Below, in pieces: positions 34,751 to 43,862 of a DNA stretch of 46,282 bases (positions are counted from its first letter, which is position 1; each line of letters opens with the position of its first letter). A program made the position numbers and the translations under genes. The notes below the pieces were generated by a model. It saw only the letters and a program-made list of their open reading frames with translations. It was not told the origin of the DNA and searched no databases. Source of the stretch: Cytobacillus oceanisediminis 2691 (GTDB lineage Bacteria; Bacillota; Bacilli; Bacillales; Cytobacillaceae); assembly GCF_007678455.1 (NCBI RefSeq), contig NZ_VEEP01000005.1:1-46282 (forward strand), written 5' to 3'.

Positions 34751-35545
34751 ATGACGGTGGACAATGACGGTCAAATCATATCAGCATATAAGTTTCCTTC
34801 TCCCAACCCAAAAGTCGAACTTGAAATGGTTACTTATTTTGCAGGCGGGCTGCGTGTCAAAGGGCTGCTGGCAAGACCGGCTGAAGGAAGCGGGGCAGAA
34901 GGGTTCCTTTACCTTCGTGGCGGAATCAAAAATGTCGGGAAGGTGAGGCCAGCCCGGATTGCCCAATTCGCTTCCGAAGGCTTTACGGTTTTTGCTCCTT
35001 TTTACCGTGGCAACCAGGGTGGTGAAGGGGATGAAGATTTTGGCGGTAATGACCGTGACGATGCCTATGCCGGCTTTAGGCTGCTTCAATCACTGCAAGG
35101 GGTTGAAAGGGTTCATGTCTTTGGGTTTTCCCGAGGCGGTTTGATGGCTTTGCTGACTGCCATTCAATTTCCGGAGACAGCCTCAGTTGTCACCTGGGGC
35201 GGTGTAACCGATATGTTTTTAACCTATGTGGAAAGAAAAGACTTGCGAAGAATGATGAAAAGGGTAATTGGCGGATCGCCGAAAAAAGTGCCGAACCGAT
35301 ATAAATTCAGGACGCCCTTATACGAAATCGAAAACCTTGAAGCACCTGTGCTGCTGATCCACGGCCGAAATGACCGCAATGTCTCGGTTGAACACTCCTA
35401 TCGGATCGAGAAACGGTTAAAAGAGTTGGACATGCCGGTCGAAAGCTGGTACTTTGATGAATATACGCACTATTTTCCACCGGTGATGAACCGGAAAGTG
35501 GTCAGCGATTTAACGAATTGGATGAAATCACAGCCGCAACAATGA
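34751..35545 (+). CDS. ytmA: Alpha/beta hydrolase, S9-peptidase-like (YtmA)
   Basis: 264 aa. The nucleophile elbow GFSRGG, the Asp in HGRNDRNV and the His in EYTHYF give a complete triad in the order of dienelactone hydrolase/acyl-peptidase-like proteins. No signal peptide. Start is ambiguous: GTG 34748, ATG 34751 or GTG 34757 follow AAGAGGAG at 0-8 nt; I use the ATG because known YtmA proteins begin in a similar way. Substrate unknown. Followed by ytmB. Confidence 0.82.
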   Translation: MTVDNDGQIISAYKFPSPNPKVELEMVTYFAGGLRVKGLLARPAEGSGAEGFLYLRGGIKNVGKVRPARIAQFASEGFTVFAPFYRGNQGGEGDEDFGGNDRDDAYAGFRLLQSLQGVERVHVFGFSRGGLMALLTAIQFPETASVVTWGGVTDMFLTYVERKDLRRMMKRVIGGSPKKVPNRYKFRTPLYEIENLEAPVLLIHGRNDRNVSVEHSYRIEKRLKELDMPVESWYFDEYTHYFPPVMNRKVVSDLTNWMKSQPQQ

Positions 35546-35584
35546 TAAAATGAATTTGAAGTTACTTGCGAATAGGAGCGAAAA

Positions 35585-35830
35585 ATGATGGGGATGCCAT
35601 TAGAGTTGAATACAATGATCGTGACAAAAGGCCGCGAAAAAAGGCTCGAAGACAACTTCTTCTCTTTGAAAAAGGAAGGCTACAGGCTTTATCCAATTGA
35701 CATTCCAGTAGAAGTCAAAAAGACGATCGAAGGAGACCTGACGGGAACAGGCGTCATCTCAAAGGTCGAGTGGACAGAAAATGAAACAACCATTACGTAT
35801 CAATTAGTTTCCTTGAACTCTACAAACTGA
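35585..35830 (+). CDS. ytmB: YtmB-like DUF2584 protein
   Basis: 81 aa small basic/acidic protein starting MMGMPLELNTMIVTKGRE, containing YPIDIPVEVKKT and ending in a beta-rich part. It fits DUF2584, a Bacillus family of unknown function found after ytmA. ATG 35585 follows AATAGGAGCG. Probably co-transcribed with ytmA (40-bp gap). Confidence 0.85.
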   Translation: MMGMPLELNTMIVTKGREKRLEDNFFSLKKEGYRLYPIDIPVEVKKTIEGDLTGTGVISKVEWTENETTITYQLVSLNSTN

Positions 35831-35831
35831 G

Positions 35832-35862
35832 CAGGGCACATACTGTGCTCTGTTTTTTTTTT
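35832..35862 (+). terminator. Terminator of ytmA-ytmB
   Basis: CAGGGCACA/TGTGCTCTG 9-bp stem with loop TAC followed by ten Ts. Confidence 0.93.
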
Positions 35863-35916
35863 GAATAGGGCTGGTGCTAACTGTTAGAAAAACAATCAAG
35901 TGTGCAAAGTGCATCT

Positions 35917-36000
35917 TTATTGGTGCCCTGTTTTCGGATGGAACGGGAATTTAGGTCAGCAAAGGGCTTTATTGGTGCCCTGTCCTACAAGGGAACGGGA
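35917..36000. repeat. Two copies of a 52-bp repeat (TTATTGGTGCCCTG..AACGGGA)
   Basis: TTATTGGTGCCCTG begins at 35917 and again at 35969, exactly 52 bp apart; each is followed after about 12 variable bases by GGAACGGGA. Between the ytmB terminator and the pckA terminator. An open frame on the plus strand here (35900-36514) mostly shadows pckA. Confidence 0.8.
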
Positions 36001-36056
36001 TTGTGGCTTTGCTCAATATAAGAATCCATTTATGAATAACAAAATAATAAAATCAA

Positions 36057-36083
36057 AGGCCATCTCTTTTCCAGAGATGGCCT
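36057..36083 (-). terminator. Terminator of pckA
   Basis: AGGCCATCTCT/AGAGATGGCCT stem just after the pckA stop; minus strand continues with TTGATTTTATT. Confidence 0.85.
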
Positions 36084-36094
36084 CGATCAAATTC

Positions 36095-37684
36095 TTATTT
36101 AACGGTTGGTCCGCCTTTTTCTTCGATTTCAGACGGGACGTTTGTGAACTTTTTGAAGTTGTCACGGAACTGGTCTGCGAGGTCGTTTGCTTTTGCGTAG
36201 TAGGCTTCCTTGTCACTCCATGTTTTGACTGGCTGGAGGACATCGTCAGGTACACCTGGTACGTGCAGCGGGATATCGAGGCCAAAGATTTCGTCTTTGG
36301 CGGTTTCGACGTTGTTCAGTTCGCCTTCAAGTGCTGCCTGGACCATCGCGCGAGTGTACGCCAGCTTCATACGGCTGCCGGTTCCATACTCTCCGCCTGT
36401 CCATCCTGTATTCACGAGGAATACCTTTGCGTTGTGCTCATCGATTTTTTCACCAAGCATTTCCGCGTACCTTGTGGCTGCAAGCGGAAGGAATGGAGAA
36501 CCGAAGCATGTTGAGAATGTTGCCTGTGGTGAAGTGATGCCGCGTTCTGTTCCAGCAAGCTTCGAAGTGTATCCGCTCAGGAAGTGATACATTGCTTGTT
36601 CCTTTGTCAGCCTGGCGATTGGAGGCAAGACTCCGAAAGCGTCAGCTGTCAGGAATACGATCGCGTTTGGATGCCCCGCTATGCTTGGGTCCACGATGTT
36701 TTCGATAGCCTGGATCGGATAGGCTGCACGAGTGTTTTCGGTCAGGCTGCCGTCATCATAATCGGCCACGCGTGTTTCGTCATCGACTACGACGTTCTCA
36801 AGAACAGATCCAAAGCGGATTGCATCAAAGATTTGCGGTTCTTTTTCCTTGGACAAGTTGATGCATTTCGCATAGCAGCCGCCTTCGATGTTGAACACAC
36901 CATTAGGTGACCAGCCATGCTCATCGTCACCGATCAAACGGCGATTATTATCAGCAGATAAAGTTGTTTTGCCTGTGCCAGATAGTCCGAAGAACAATGC
37001 TACATCCCCTTCGCGGCCTACATTCGCTGAGCAGTGCATCGAAAGGATTCCATTTTCCGGAAGTATATAGTTCATCACGGAGAAAATCGATTTCTTCATT
37101 TCGCCCGCATATTCCGTTCCGCCGATCAAGACGACGCGCTGTTCGAAGGAAACAATGATGAATGTTTCTGAGTTTGTTCCATCAACCTCTGGATCTGCTT
37201 TGAAAGTAGGAGCCGAAATGACCGTAAACTCGGATTCATGCTCAGGAAGCTCTTCCTCAGTCGGACGGATGAACAATTGATGGGCAAACAGGTTGTGCCA
37301 TGCGTATTCATTGATGACCTGGATTGGCAGGCGGTATTTCTTATCCGCGCCGGCGAATCCCTTGAATACGAAAACTTCCTCTTTATCTTTAAGGAACTTC
37401 AATACCTTATTATATAGCTTCGTGAAGGATTCCTCGGAGATCGGCTGATTGACCGAGCCCCAGTCAATTTTGTCTTTCACGGATTCTTCTTCGACAATGA
37501 ATTTATCTTTAGGTGAACGGCCAGTATATTTACCAGTAGTCGCTCTTACTGCTCCAGTTGATGTCAAAAGCCCTTCGTTGCGGTTCAGGACCTTTTCGAC
37601 AAGCTGGGGCACAGATAGCTGTACCTGTACATTGCTTCCTTTTAATAATGCTGAAAGTTCATTTGATATTCCTACAACGTTCAT
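36095..37684 (-). CDS. pckA: Phosphoenolpyruvate carboxykinase (ATP), PckA
   Basis: 529 aa. Makes phosphoenolpyruvate from oxaloacetate with ATP, the first step of gluconeogenesis. Kinase-1a motif GLSGTGKTT at 233-241 (K239); [20 protein letters not shown] and the Asp-rich IGDDEHGWS are all conserved. ATG 37684 has AGGAAGG 9 nt upstream. A TTGATA and a TATAAA lie upstream with unusual spacing, so the promoter may need a regulator (CcpN is known for this gene in B. subtilis). Convergent with ytmAB. Confidence 0.97.
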   Translation of the reverse strand: MNVVGISNELSALLKGSNVQVQLSVPQLVEKVLNRNEGLLTSTGAVRATTGKYTGRSPKDKFIVEEESVKDKIDWGSVNQPISEESFTKLYNKVLKFLKDKEEVFVFKGFAGADKKYRLPIQVINEYAWHNLFAHQLFIRPTEEELPEHESEFTVISAPTFKADPEVDGTNSETFIIVSFEQRVVLIGGTEYAGEMKKSIFSVMNYILPENGILSMHCSANVGREGDVALFFGLSGTGKTTLSADNNRRLIGDDEHGWSPNGVFNIEGGCYAKCINLSKEKEPQIFDAIRFGSVLENVVVDDETRVADYDDGSLTENTRAAYPIQAIENIVDPSIAGHPNAIVFLTADAFGVLPPIARLTKEQAMYHFLSGYTSKLAGTERGITSPQATFSTCFGSPFLPLAATRYAEMLGEKIDEHNAKVFLVNTGWTGGEYGTGSRMKLAYTRAMVQAALEGELNNVETAKDEIFGLDIPLHVPGVPDDVLQPVKTWSDKEAYYAKANDLADQFRDNFKKFTNVPSEIEEKGGPTVK

Positions 37685-37740
37685 CGGAGGATACCTTCCT
37701 TTTTTATAGATTCAAAATACGTATATCAACTTTCGAGAAT

Positions 37741-37977
37741 CCAGTTCCAGCGCCTGACCGCTCGAGTCGCTTGGCTAGTGTCGCCTCCTAGAAATTTCGA
37801 AACTTCAACTCCGCCCACAGAAGCAAAAAACGCTTCATTGCCGGAGTCTCCAGTTTCTGCGTTTCTGGTCAGACGGCTATACTTTTCGATTTTGGTCTGC
37901 CCAATGAAGACAAAAAACGACTTCGCTGGTCGGCCTCCAACGCTTGCCGCGGCAGGTCAAGGCGCTTCCACTTTTCT
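37741..37977. repeat. Palindromic intergenic repeat, enlarged inverted copy
   Basis: Reverse orientation of the element at 30175-30294: CCAGTTCCAGCGCCTGACC..CTCGAGTCG at the left and AACGACTTCGCTGGTCGG, CTCCAACGCTTG, GGCGCTTCCACTTTTC at the right. It differs by an insertion of about 120 bp (about 37776-37893) containing GAAATTTCGAAACTT and GGAGTCTCCAG. Situated between the pckA promoter and the MITE. Confidence 0.8.
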
Positions 37978-38146
37978 TGAAAGAATGATAATTTGTAAGT
38001 GTTTACATCTCGGTAATAGTATAACACATTGCTTCAATTAATCTATACTAATGATGAAAAAATTACCTTGTACCTAACTTGCGTTATATAATTCTTTCTT
38101 TATATAGTCAAGTAATATGGGTTGGTTTGACAACTTTTTATTTTAA

Positions 38147-38385
38147 GGCTCTGTTAAACAAGACTGTTGATTTTTGTTCCAGGCGCTTCGCTTTCCGCGG
38201 GGGAAGAATTATGAAAAAGCTCAAGTGCCAGCTTTTTCAAAGACCAAATTCTTCTTGGCTGGCGCTGAGCCTCCTCGTCGCTTTGCTCCTGCGGGGTCTC
38301 ACCTAACCAGCTGCGCCCGCAGGAGCCTACGCGCCTTCCACTACAATCAACAGGTGTAAAAACAACATTGGGCTTTAACAGAGCC
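38147..38385. mobile_element. MITE-like element with 12-bp terminal inverted repeats and 8-bp target duplication
   Basis: Left end GGCTCTGTTAAA (38147-38158), right end TTTAACAGAGCC (38374-38385), perfect 12-bp inverted repeat; further subterminal similarity (CTGTTGATT on both). The flanks carry the identical 8-mer TATTTTAA at 38139-38146 and 38386-38393. 239 bp, GC-rich core, no transposase. An 8-bp duplication and GGCTCT ends fit mobilisation by an IS6- or ISL3-family transposase supplied elsewhere (inference). Confidence 0.85.
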
Positions 38386-38437
38386 TATTTTAAAGAAATG
38401 GTTTCAACAACAATCGACATTTTTGTCGAGAAAATGA

Positions 38438-38466
38438 TTGACATGGCCAGACAGGTTCGTTATGAT
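38438..38466 (+). promoter_or_regulatory. Sigma-A promoter of the metK riboswitch
   Basis: TTGACA (38438-38443), 17-bp spacer, TATGAT (38461-38466); start of transcription near 38473, right before the aptamer. It begins 53 bp after the MITE end. An inverted repeat TCGACA/TGTCGA (38414-38429) is just upstream. Confidence 0.85.
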
Positions 38467-38483
38467 TTTGATTTGAACGGATA

Positions 38484-38678
38484 CTCTCTTATCCCGAGCT
38501 GGTGGAGGGACAGGCCCAATGAAACCCAGCAACCTGCAAACGAGAAAAACAGCCTAAGAATCAGCTGATCTTTTCCGGGCAAAGGTGCTAACCTGACGCA
38601 AGGGAATTGCCCTTGAACGATAAGAGCGAAAGGCGCGGTTAAAGCTAAAACCTTTCCTCACAATTGGAGAGGTTTTTT
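38484..38678 (+). promoter_or_regulatory. SAM riboswitch (S-box) with terminator
   Basis: The SAM-I core is clear: CTCTTATCCCGAG, GGTGGAGGGA, GGCCC-ATGAAACCC-AGCAACC, AAGGTGCTAA and closing CGATAAGAG (P1, about 38630). The terminator AACCTTTCC/GGAGAGGTT plus TTTTTT is at 38649-38678. When S-adenosylmethionine is abundant the anti-antiterminator forms and transcription stops before metK. Confidence 0.97.
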
Positions 38679-38912
38679 ATATTGCTTTTTTCTGTCCGAT
38701 GCATAGAAATGCAACTGGACTGCCTTCTTTGGTGTCATTGCTCCCGTGGGTGAAAATTAGGAAAAAAAGAAATTCACCATGAATCTTAAACAAATTTTTC
38801 TAATAAAAACTCAGCGTTTATTTCATACTACATAGGGAATGAGTACCGTATCAAACCGAGGTTTGTATTGGGACAGCCTCGATCAATTTTTATACATGAG
38901 GGAGGAACTCAG
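38679..38912 (+). other. Long leader between the S-box terminator and metK
   Basis: 234 bp without a gene. It contains a small hairpin TGCAT/ATGCA and a looser CGAGG/CCTCG pairing shortly before the metK ribosome binding site. No second riboswitch was recognised. Confidence 0.4.
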
Positions 38913-40115
38913 ATGTCAAACAAACGCCGTTTGTTCACTTCTGAATCAGTAACAGAAGGCCATCCGGATAAAATTTGCGACCAGATTTCTGACGCGATTT
39001 TGGATGCGATCCTTGCTAAAGATGCTAACGCACGTGTTGCTGCTGAAACATCAGTTACAACTGGCCTTGTACTAGTTGCAGGCGAAATCACAACATCTAC
39101 ATACGTAGATATTCCTAAAATCGTACGTGAAACTGTCAAGGAAATTGGCTATACTCGCGCGAAGTACGGCTTTGACGCTGAAACTTGCGCAGTGTTAACT
39201 TCCATTGACGAGCAGTCTGCAGACATCGCGATGGGTGTTGACCAGGCTCTTGAAGCACGTGAAGGACAAATGTCCGATGCAGAAATCGAAGCAATCGGAG
39301 CTGGCGACCAAGGCTTGATGTTCGGTTTTGCATGTAATGAAACGAAAGAGCTTATGCCGCTTCCGATTTCATTGGCGCACAAAATTTCCCGCCGCCTGAC
39401 TGAAGTGCGCAAGGAAGAAATCCTTCCATATCTTCGTCCGGACGGAAAAACTCAGGTAACGGTAGAATACGATGAGAATGACAAGCCAGTCCGCATCGAC
39501 ACAATCGTTATCTCAACACAGCACCATCCTGAAGTTTCGCTTGAGCAAATCCAGCGCAATCTTAAAGAACATGTCATCAACCCTGTCGTACCGGCAGAGC
39601 TGATCGATGAAAACACAAAATACTTCATCAACCCAACTGGCCGTTTCGTAATCGGCGGACCACAGGGTGACGCAGGTCTTACTGGCCGCAAAATCATCGT
39701 TGATACTTACGGCGGATACGCTCGCCACGGCGGAGGCGCATTCTCTGGTAAGGATCCTACAAAAGTTGACCGTTCAGCTGCATACGCTGCGCGTTATGTT
39801 GCGAAAAACATCGTCGCTGCAGGCCTTGCTGAAAAAGTTGAAGTTCAGCTTGCTTACGCAATCGGTGTTGCCCGTCCGGTATCTATCTCAATCGATACGT
39901 TCGGAACAGGCAAGGTAAGCGAAGATGTATTGATCGATGTTGTTGAAAACAACTTCGACCTTCGTCCAGCTGGAATCATCAACATGCTTGACCTGCGCAA
40001 GCCAATCTACAAGCAGACAGCTGCATACGGACACTTCGGCCGTTCTGACGTTGACCTTCCATGGGAGCGTACAGACAAGGCAGAGGCACTCCGCACTCAG
40101 GCTCAAGGTAAATAA
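38913..40115 (+). CDS. metK: S-adenosylmethionine synthetase MetK
   Basis: 400 aa. Makes SAM from methionine and [17 protein letters not shown] at the N-terminus, [10 protein letters not shown] (ATP), [16 protein letters not shown] and [16 protein letters not shown] are the conserved blocks with catalytic Lys and Asp. ATG 38913 is 7 nt after GGGAGG; the upstream in-frame ATG at 38868 is rejected. Codon use is strongly biased as in highly expressed genes. Controlled by the S-box upstream. Confidence 0.98.
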   Translation: MSNKRRLFTSESVTEGHPDKICDQISDAILDAILAKDANARVAAETSVTTGLVLVAGEITTSTYVDIPKIVRETVKEIGYTRAKYGFDAETCAVLTSIDEQSADIAMGVDQALEAREGQMSDAEIEAIGAGDQGLMFGFACNETKELMPLPISLAHKISRRLTEVRKEEILPYLRPDGKTQVTVEYDENDKPVRIDTIVISTQHHPEVSLEQIQRNLKEHVINPVVPAELIDENTKYFINPTGRFVIGGPQGDAGLTGRKIIVDTYGGYARHGGGAFSGKDPTKVDRSAAYAARYVAKNIVAAGLAEKVEVQLAYAIGVARPVSISIDTFGTGKVSEDVLIDVVENNFDLRPAGIINMLDLRKPIYKQTAAYGHFGRSDVDLPWERTDKAEALRTQAQGK

Positions 40116-40126
40116 AAAGGAACAAC

Positions 40127-40160
40127 GGGAGTTGCATAGAAATATGTAACTCCCTTTATT
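40127..40160 (+). terminator. Terminator of metK
   Basis: 12-bp stem GGGAGTTGCATA/TATGTAACTCCC (one G-T pair) with GAAA loop followed by TTTATT. Confidence 0.82.
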
Positions 40161-40369
40161 ATTTGCCGTCTAATTAGGGAGCGCCAGATATTTTCAAGGT
40201 TTGCACCTGGTCCAAAAGGTGTAAAATAAAGTATTACCTTAAATTTCCCTCAGATTTTACTGCAAAAATTTTGCGTTTAATGGTAGTATTAGATGGTATG
40301 TTTTTTGGAAGTAAAATCACTGGAAAATCACAATAAATTTTTTCTGAAATGGAGAAGGTGAAGTACATA

Positions 40370-42265
40370 ATGTGTGGCTTTATCGGTTGTGTACATGAAA
40401 ATGCACAGGAATTCAGCAGCGATGATAAGCAGCTGTTCAAAAATATGAATGACATCATCACCCACCGCGGGCCTGATGATGATGGGTATTTCTATGATGA
40501 GCATATCCAGTTCGGCTTCCGCCGTCTGAGCATCATCGACCTTGAGGCTGGCCATCAGCCATTGACTTATGAAAATGAACGCTATTGGATCATTTTTAAC
40601 GGGGAAATCTACAACTATCTCGAACTTCGTGAAGAGTTGATTGAAGAAGGACTGACTTTCGAAACGCACTCTGATACTGAAGTCATCATTGCCCTATACA
40701 GCCACCTTAAGGAGCAGGCTGTAGACAAGCTGCGCGGAATGTTCGCATTTGTCATCTGGGATAAGCAGGAACAAGTCCTTTACGGTGCACGTGACCATTT
40801 CGGCATCAAGCCATTCTTCTATTTTGAAGATGAAAATCGCACATTCTTCGGTTCTGAAAAGAAAAGCATTTTGCTTGCGCTGCAGAATGATGTGATTGAT
40901 TATAAGGCACTGCAGCACTATTTAACTTATCAATTTGTCCCAGAACCTAATACAATGTCTGAAGGCATCTACAAGCTTGAGCCAGGGCATTATTTTACAA
41001 AGAAAATCGGTTCACCTATGGAAATCAAGCGTTATTGGAAAGCGAGCTTCTCGCCAATCCAAAAATCTGAGGATGAATTCACGAAGGAGATCAGGGATGT
41101 CCTGTTCGAATCGGTGAAAATCCACATGCGCAGTGATGTGCCGGTTGGTTCTTTCCTTTCCGGCGGGATTGATTCTTCTATCATTGCGTCGATTGCGAAG
41201 CAATACCATCCTGGAATCAAAACATTCTCTGTCGGATTTGAACAGAATGGCTTCAGCGAGATTGACGTCGCCAAGGAAACGGCTGATCGACTCGGTGTTG
41301 AAAATATCAGCTATGTGATCAGCCCGCAGGAATACATGGATGAACTTCCTAAAATCATGTGGCATATGGATGACCCGCTTGCTGATCCGGCAGCCATACC
41401 TTTGTATTTCGTTGCCCGTGAGGCAAGGAAGCATGTAACGGTAGTCCTTTCCGGTGAAGGTGCCGATGAATTGTTCGGGGGCTATAATATTTACCGCGAA
41501 CCGCAAGACCTCGAGGTATTCAATAAAATTCCCGGAGTAGGGAAGGCGATGCTTAAGGGCATTTCCAAAATGATGCCAGAGGGTATGAGAGGCAAGAGCT
41601 TCATCGAGCGCGGCGTGACTCCAATGGAGGAGCGTTATATCGGAAACGCGAAGATGTTCACGGAAAAAGAGAAGAGCGAACTGCTGCATGTTTATAACGG
41701 CCAGTACGATTACAGGGATGTCACGAAGCCTTTATATCGTGAAAGCAGAGGCTATGATCCGGTTGATACAATGCAATACATCGACATCCACACATGGATG
41801 CGCGGCGATATTTTATTGAAAGCAGATAAGATGACGATGGCTCATTCTTTGGAGCTTCGCGTACCATTCCTGGATAAGGTTGTTTTTGAAACAGCTTCAA
41901 AGATTCCGACAAGCCTGAAGACAGCGAATAATACAACGAAGTATATTTTGCGAAAAGCGGCAGAAGGAGTGGTCCCTGACCACGTGCTTACCCGCAAGAA
42001 ACTCGGCTTCCCGGTGCCAATCAGACACTGGCTTAAGAATGAAATGAACGAGTGGGCAAAGAACATTATCAAGGAAAGCAACACAGAACATCTTATCAAT
42101 AAGTCTTACGTTTTAAGACTATTGGATGAACACTGCCAGAACAAGGCGGATAACAGCCGTAAAATCTGGACAGTTCTGATGTTCATGATGTGGCATGATG
42201 TGTATGTCGAAAAAAAATACTCCTTCCAGAAGGAGTATGAGGCTCAAAAAGTATTACAATCTTAA
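40370..42265 (+). CDS. asnB: Asparagine synthetase (glutamine-hydrolysing) AsnB
   Basis: 631 aa. N-terminal class II glutamine amidotransferase with C2 as nucleophile (MCGFIG), THRGPDDDG and FNGEIYNY; C-terminal synthetase with PP-loop SFLSGGIDSS, SGEGADELFGGY and LRVPFLD. The start at 40370 (8-9 nt after GGAGAAGGTG) puts Cys at position 2, which the enzyme needs; the ORF start 21 bp upstream is wrong. Some AsnB paralogues amidate cell-wall precursors, but similarity to the B. subtilis AsnB next to metK supports asparagine synthesis. Confidence 0.95.
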   Translation: MCGFIGCVHENAQEFSSDDKQLFKNMNDIITHRGPDDDGYFYDEHIQFGFRRLSIIDLEAGHQPLTYENERYWIIFNGEIYNYLELREELIEEGLTFETHSDTEVIIALYSHLKEQAVDKLRGMFAFVIWDKQEQVLYGARDHFGIKPFFYFEDENRTFFGSEKKSILLALQNDVIDYKALQHYLTYQFVPEPNTMSEGIYKLEPGHYFTKKIGSPMEIKRYWKASFSPIQKSEDEFTKEIRDVLFESVKIHMRSDVPVGSFLSGGIDSSIIASIAKQYHPGIKTFSVGFEQNGFSEIDVAKETADRLGVENISYVISPQEYMDELPKIMWHMDDPLADPAAIPLYFVAREARKHVTVVLSGEGADELFGGYNIYREPQDLEVFNKIPGVGKAMLKGISKMMPEGMRGKSFIERGVTPMEERYIGNAKMFTEKEKSELLHVYNGQYDYRDVTKPLYRESRGYDPVDTMQYIDIHTWMRGDILLKADKMTMAHSLELRVPFLDKVVFETASKIPTSLKTANNTTKYILRKAAEGVVPDHVLTRKKLGFPVPIRHWLKNEMNEWAKNIIKESNTEHLINKSYVLRLLDEHCQNKADNSRKIWTVLMFMMWHDVYVEKKYSFQKEYEAQKVLQS

Positions 42266-42268
42266 AAA

Positions 42269-43147
42269 TTAGGGAAGGTAGGTGATGGCCTGCCTTCCCA
42301 TCTGCACCCAGGATTCTGCGAAATCCTTAATGGGTGCTTTTTTATTTTTTTCATTTGATAAAGGATCATTGAAATAGACGAAGTTTTCATCATACCCGGT
42401 AATCAGGACAGAATGTTCCTTCGTTGTAATTTTAACAGGCCCGCCAGGCGTGTACCATGTCTGGAAAAAGCTGTCGTCCAGCTTTTTGTATTCGGTGTTA
42501 ATGATCACCCAAACTGGCCTGCCATCTGACAGGTGCGATTTAATATCCTGGAATCCTGCGCCCGTAAGATCTTTTATTTTGCCGGGAAGATACTTTTCTG
42601 CCAGTTCAGCAATTGGTTTATGATAGACTCCGAGCCCTGGTTCTGTGTATGTGTACATATTGCCGACAAAGCCCTCATTCGGGTCTCCAAAAAAGACTTT
42701 TCCATTATCGAGGCGGTACTCAGCCGGGTTTTTCCTGACTTCGCTGGCGAGTGTCAGCTTGTCCACTTTTACACCCTGATGCATGAGGAGCATGGCCAGG
42801 CTTGTTACCTCACATCCTCGAGGGAGCTCAGGCATTTGCCATATGATTGGTGCCTCCAGGAGTACCTGCTTTTTAGTCGGTATGATTTTAGGTTCGCTCT
42901 CTTCCTGGACAGCAGGTGCCCTTTCTGTTCTGGGTTCAGGCTCATCCAGCCAGTCTTTCACCGATTGTACGGCCAGGGCTACATGTGAAGCCTGAAGGTT
43001 CTCGAGGAGGAAAGCACCAACGATTGAGGTGAAAACAAACAGGAACATCAAGATGGATTTCATCATGCTATTTTGTTTTCGAATCAATAAATAAAACATG
43101 AGCAGCAAAGGGATAATTGCTGCAATAGGTAAATACAGTTTGTCCAC
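42269..43147 (-). CDS. C39-like (YvpB-type) peptidase domain membrane protein
   Basis: 292 aa. Two N-terminal hydrophobic segments (about 5-22 and 30-50) anchor it, a short acidic/Pro linker follows, then a C39_2-like papain-fold domain with Cys112 (LPRGCEVTSLAMLL), His245 (KEHSVLITGYD) and Asp261 (FNDPL). Extracellular cysteine peptidase activity is likely but no substrate is known. Start: GTG 43147 has GGGGTG 6 nt upstream; ATG 43153 and TTG 43174 are less well placed. Its last codons form a terminator stem. Confidence 0.82.
   Translation of the reverse strand: MDKLYLPIAAIIPLLLMFYLLIRKQNSMMKSILMFLFVFTSIVGAFLLENLQASHVALAVQSVKDWLDEPEPRTERAPAVQEESEPKIIPTKKQVLLEAPIIWQMPELPRGCEVTSLAMLLMHQGVKVDKLTLASEVRKNPAEYRLDNGKVFFGDPNEGFVGNMYTYTEPGLGVYHKPIAELAEKYLPGKIKDLTGAGFQDIKSHLSDGRPVWVIINTEYKKLDDSFFQTWYTPGGPVKITTKEHSVLITGYDENFVYFNDPLSNEKNKKAPIKDFAESWVQMGRQAITYLP
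42272..42299 (-). terminator. Terminator inside the 3' end of the C39-like gene
   Basis: 11-bp stem GGGAAGGCAGG/CCTACCTTCCC on the minus strand (42299-42272) followed by TAATTTTT. The stem lies within the last ten codons, and its T-run includes the stop codon. asnB ends 3 bp away on the other strand. Confidence 0.75.
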
Positions 43148-43234
43148 ATCCATCACCCCGTCCGCATATTTCAAAAATAATAGGGTATATTATATTATTT
43201 AGTATCGGACTGGTGAGGGAGTTTTTTTAGCAGA

Positions 43235-43756
43235 TCATTCATCTTTGTTCTGCAAACTTTTATAGTATTGCCCTTTTTCGGCGTATTCTCTGGAAATGCG
43301 TTCCATATCCCTTATATCGTCTTCGTTCAATTCACGGATGACTTTTGCCGGTCGTCCGAAAGCCAGTGTATTGGGCGGGATCTTCTTACCCTGAGGAACG
43401 AGGCTGCCGGCACCAATAAAAGCGCCTTCGCCGATTTCAGCTTCATCAAGAATGATTGACCCCATCCCAATCAGGGCCTTTTTCCTGATGATGCAGCTGT
43501 GGAGGACGACCTGATGTCCGACGGTCACCTCGTCTTCGAGGATTAAAGGGTTATTCGGACTTTGATGCAGGACCGAATTGTCCTGGATGTTCACTTTATT
43601 GCCAATGATCGTCGGGGCGACATCGCCGCGGATCGAGGTATTGAACCAGACACTCGATTCCTCACCGATTTCAACATCTCCGGTAATTGTTACATAATCC
43701 GCGATAAAAGCGGAATCTGCTATTTTAGGTGTTTTGCCATTGTAAGGATAAATCAT
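43235..43756 (-). CDS. ytoA: Gamma-carbonic anhydrase family protein YtoA
   Basis: 173 aa left-handed beta-helix protein of hexapeptide repeats (residues about 15-140) with a C-terminal helix. The three His that bind zinc in the family are visible in NSVLHQS and VGHQVVLHSC; AFGRPAKVIREL is typical of the YrdA/PaaY group. Enzyme activity is not certain in this group. ATG 43756 is 7 nt after AGGAGTG; the longer frame from 43804 contains that site and is rejected. Divergent from ytpA. Confidence 0.9.
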   Translation of the reverse strand: MIYPYNGKTPKIADSAFIADYVTITGDVEIGEESSVWFNTSIRGDVAPTIIGNKVNIQDNSVLHQSPNNPLILEDEVTVGHQVVLHSCIIRKKALIGMGSIILDEAEIGEGAFIGAGSLVPQGKKIPPNTLAFGRPAKVIRELNEDDIRDMERISREYAEKGQYYKSLQNKDE

Positions 43757-43862
43757 TTGTGCACACTCCTGTAATTTTATAATGCTTTCGTTTTTATTTT
43801 TCATTAATTATATATTATAGTTCTTTTAAAGAAAGAAAAAGTATTTGAGTGGGGGAATGGTC

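Noticed and set aside
35900-36514. 204-codon plus-strand frame over the pckA 3' end
   Set aside because: Most of it is antisense to the conserved pckA coding sequence, and its first part is the 52-bp repeat.
37778-38041. 87-codon frame across the palindromic repeat
   Set aside because: It lies within repetitive non-coding sequence and lacks a ribosome binding site.
38079-38568. Open frames of 60-75 codons in the MITE and S-box region
   Set aside because: They fall on a transposable element with inverted ends and on a riboswitch; none has a suitable ribosome binding site.
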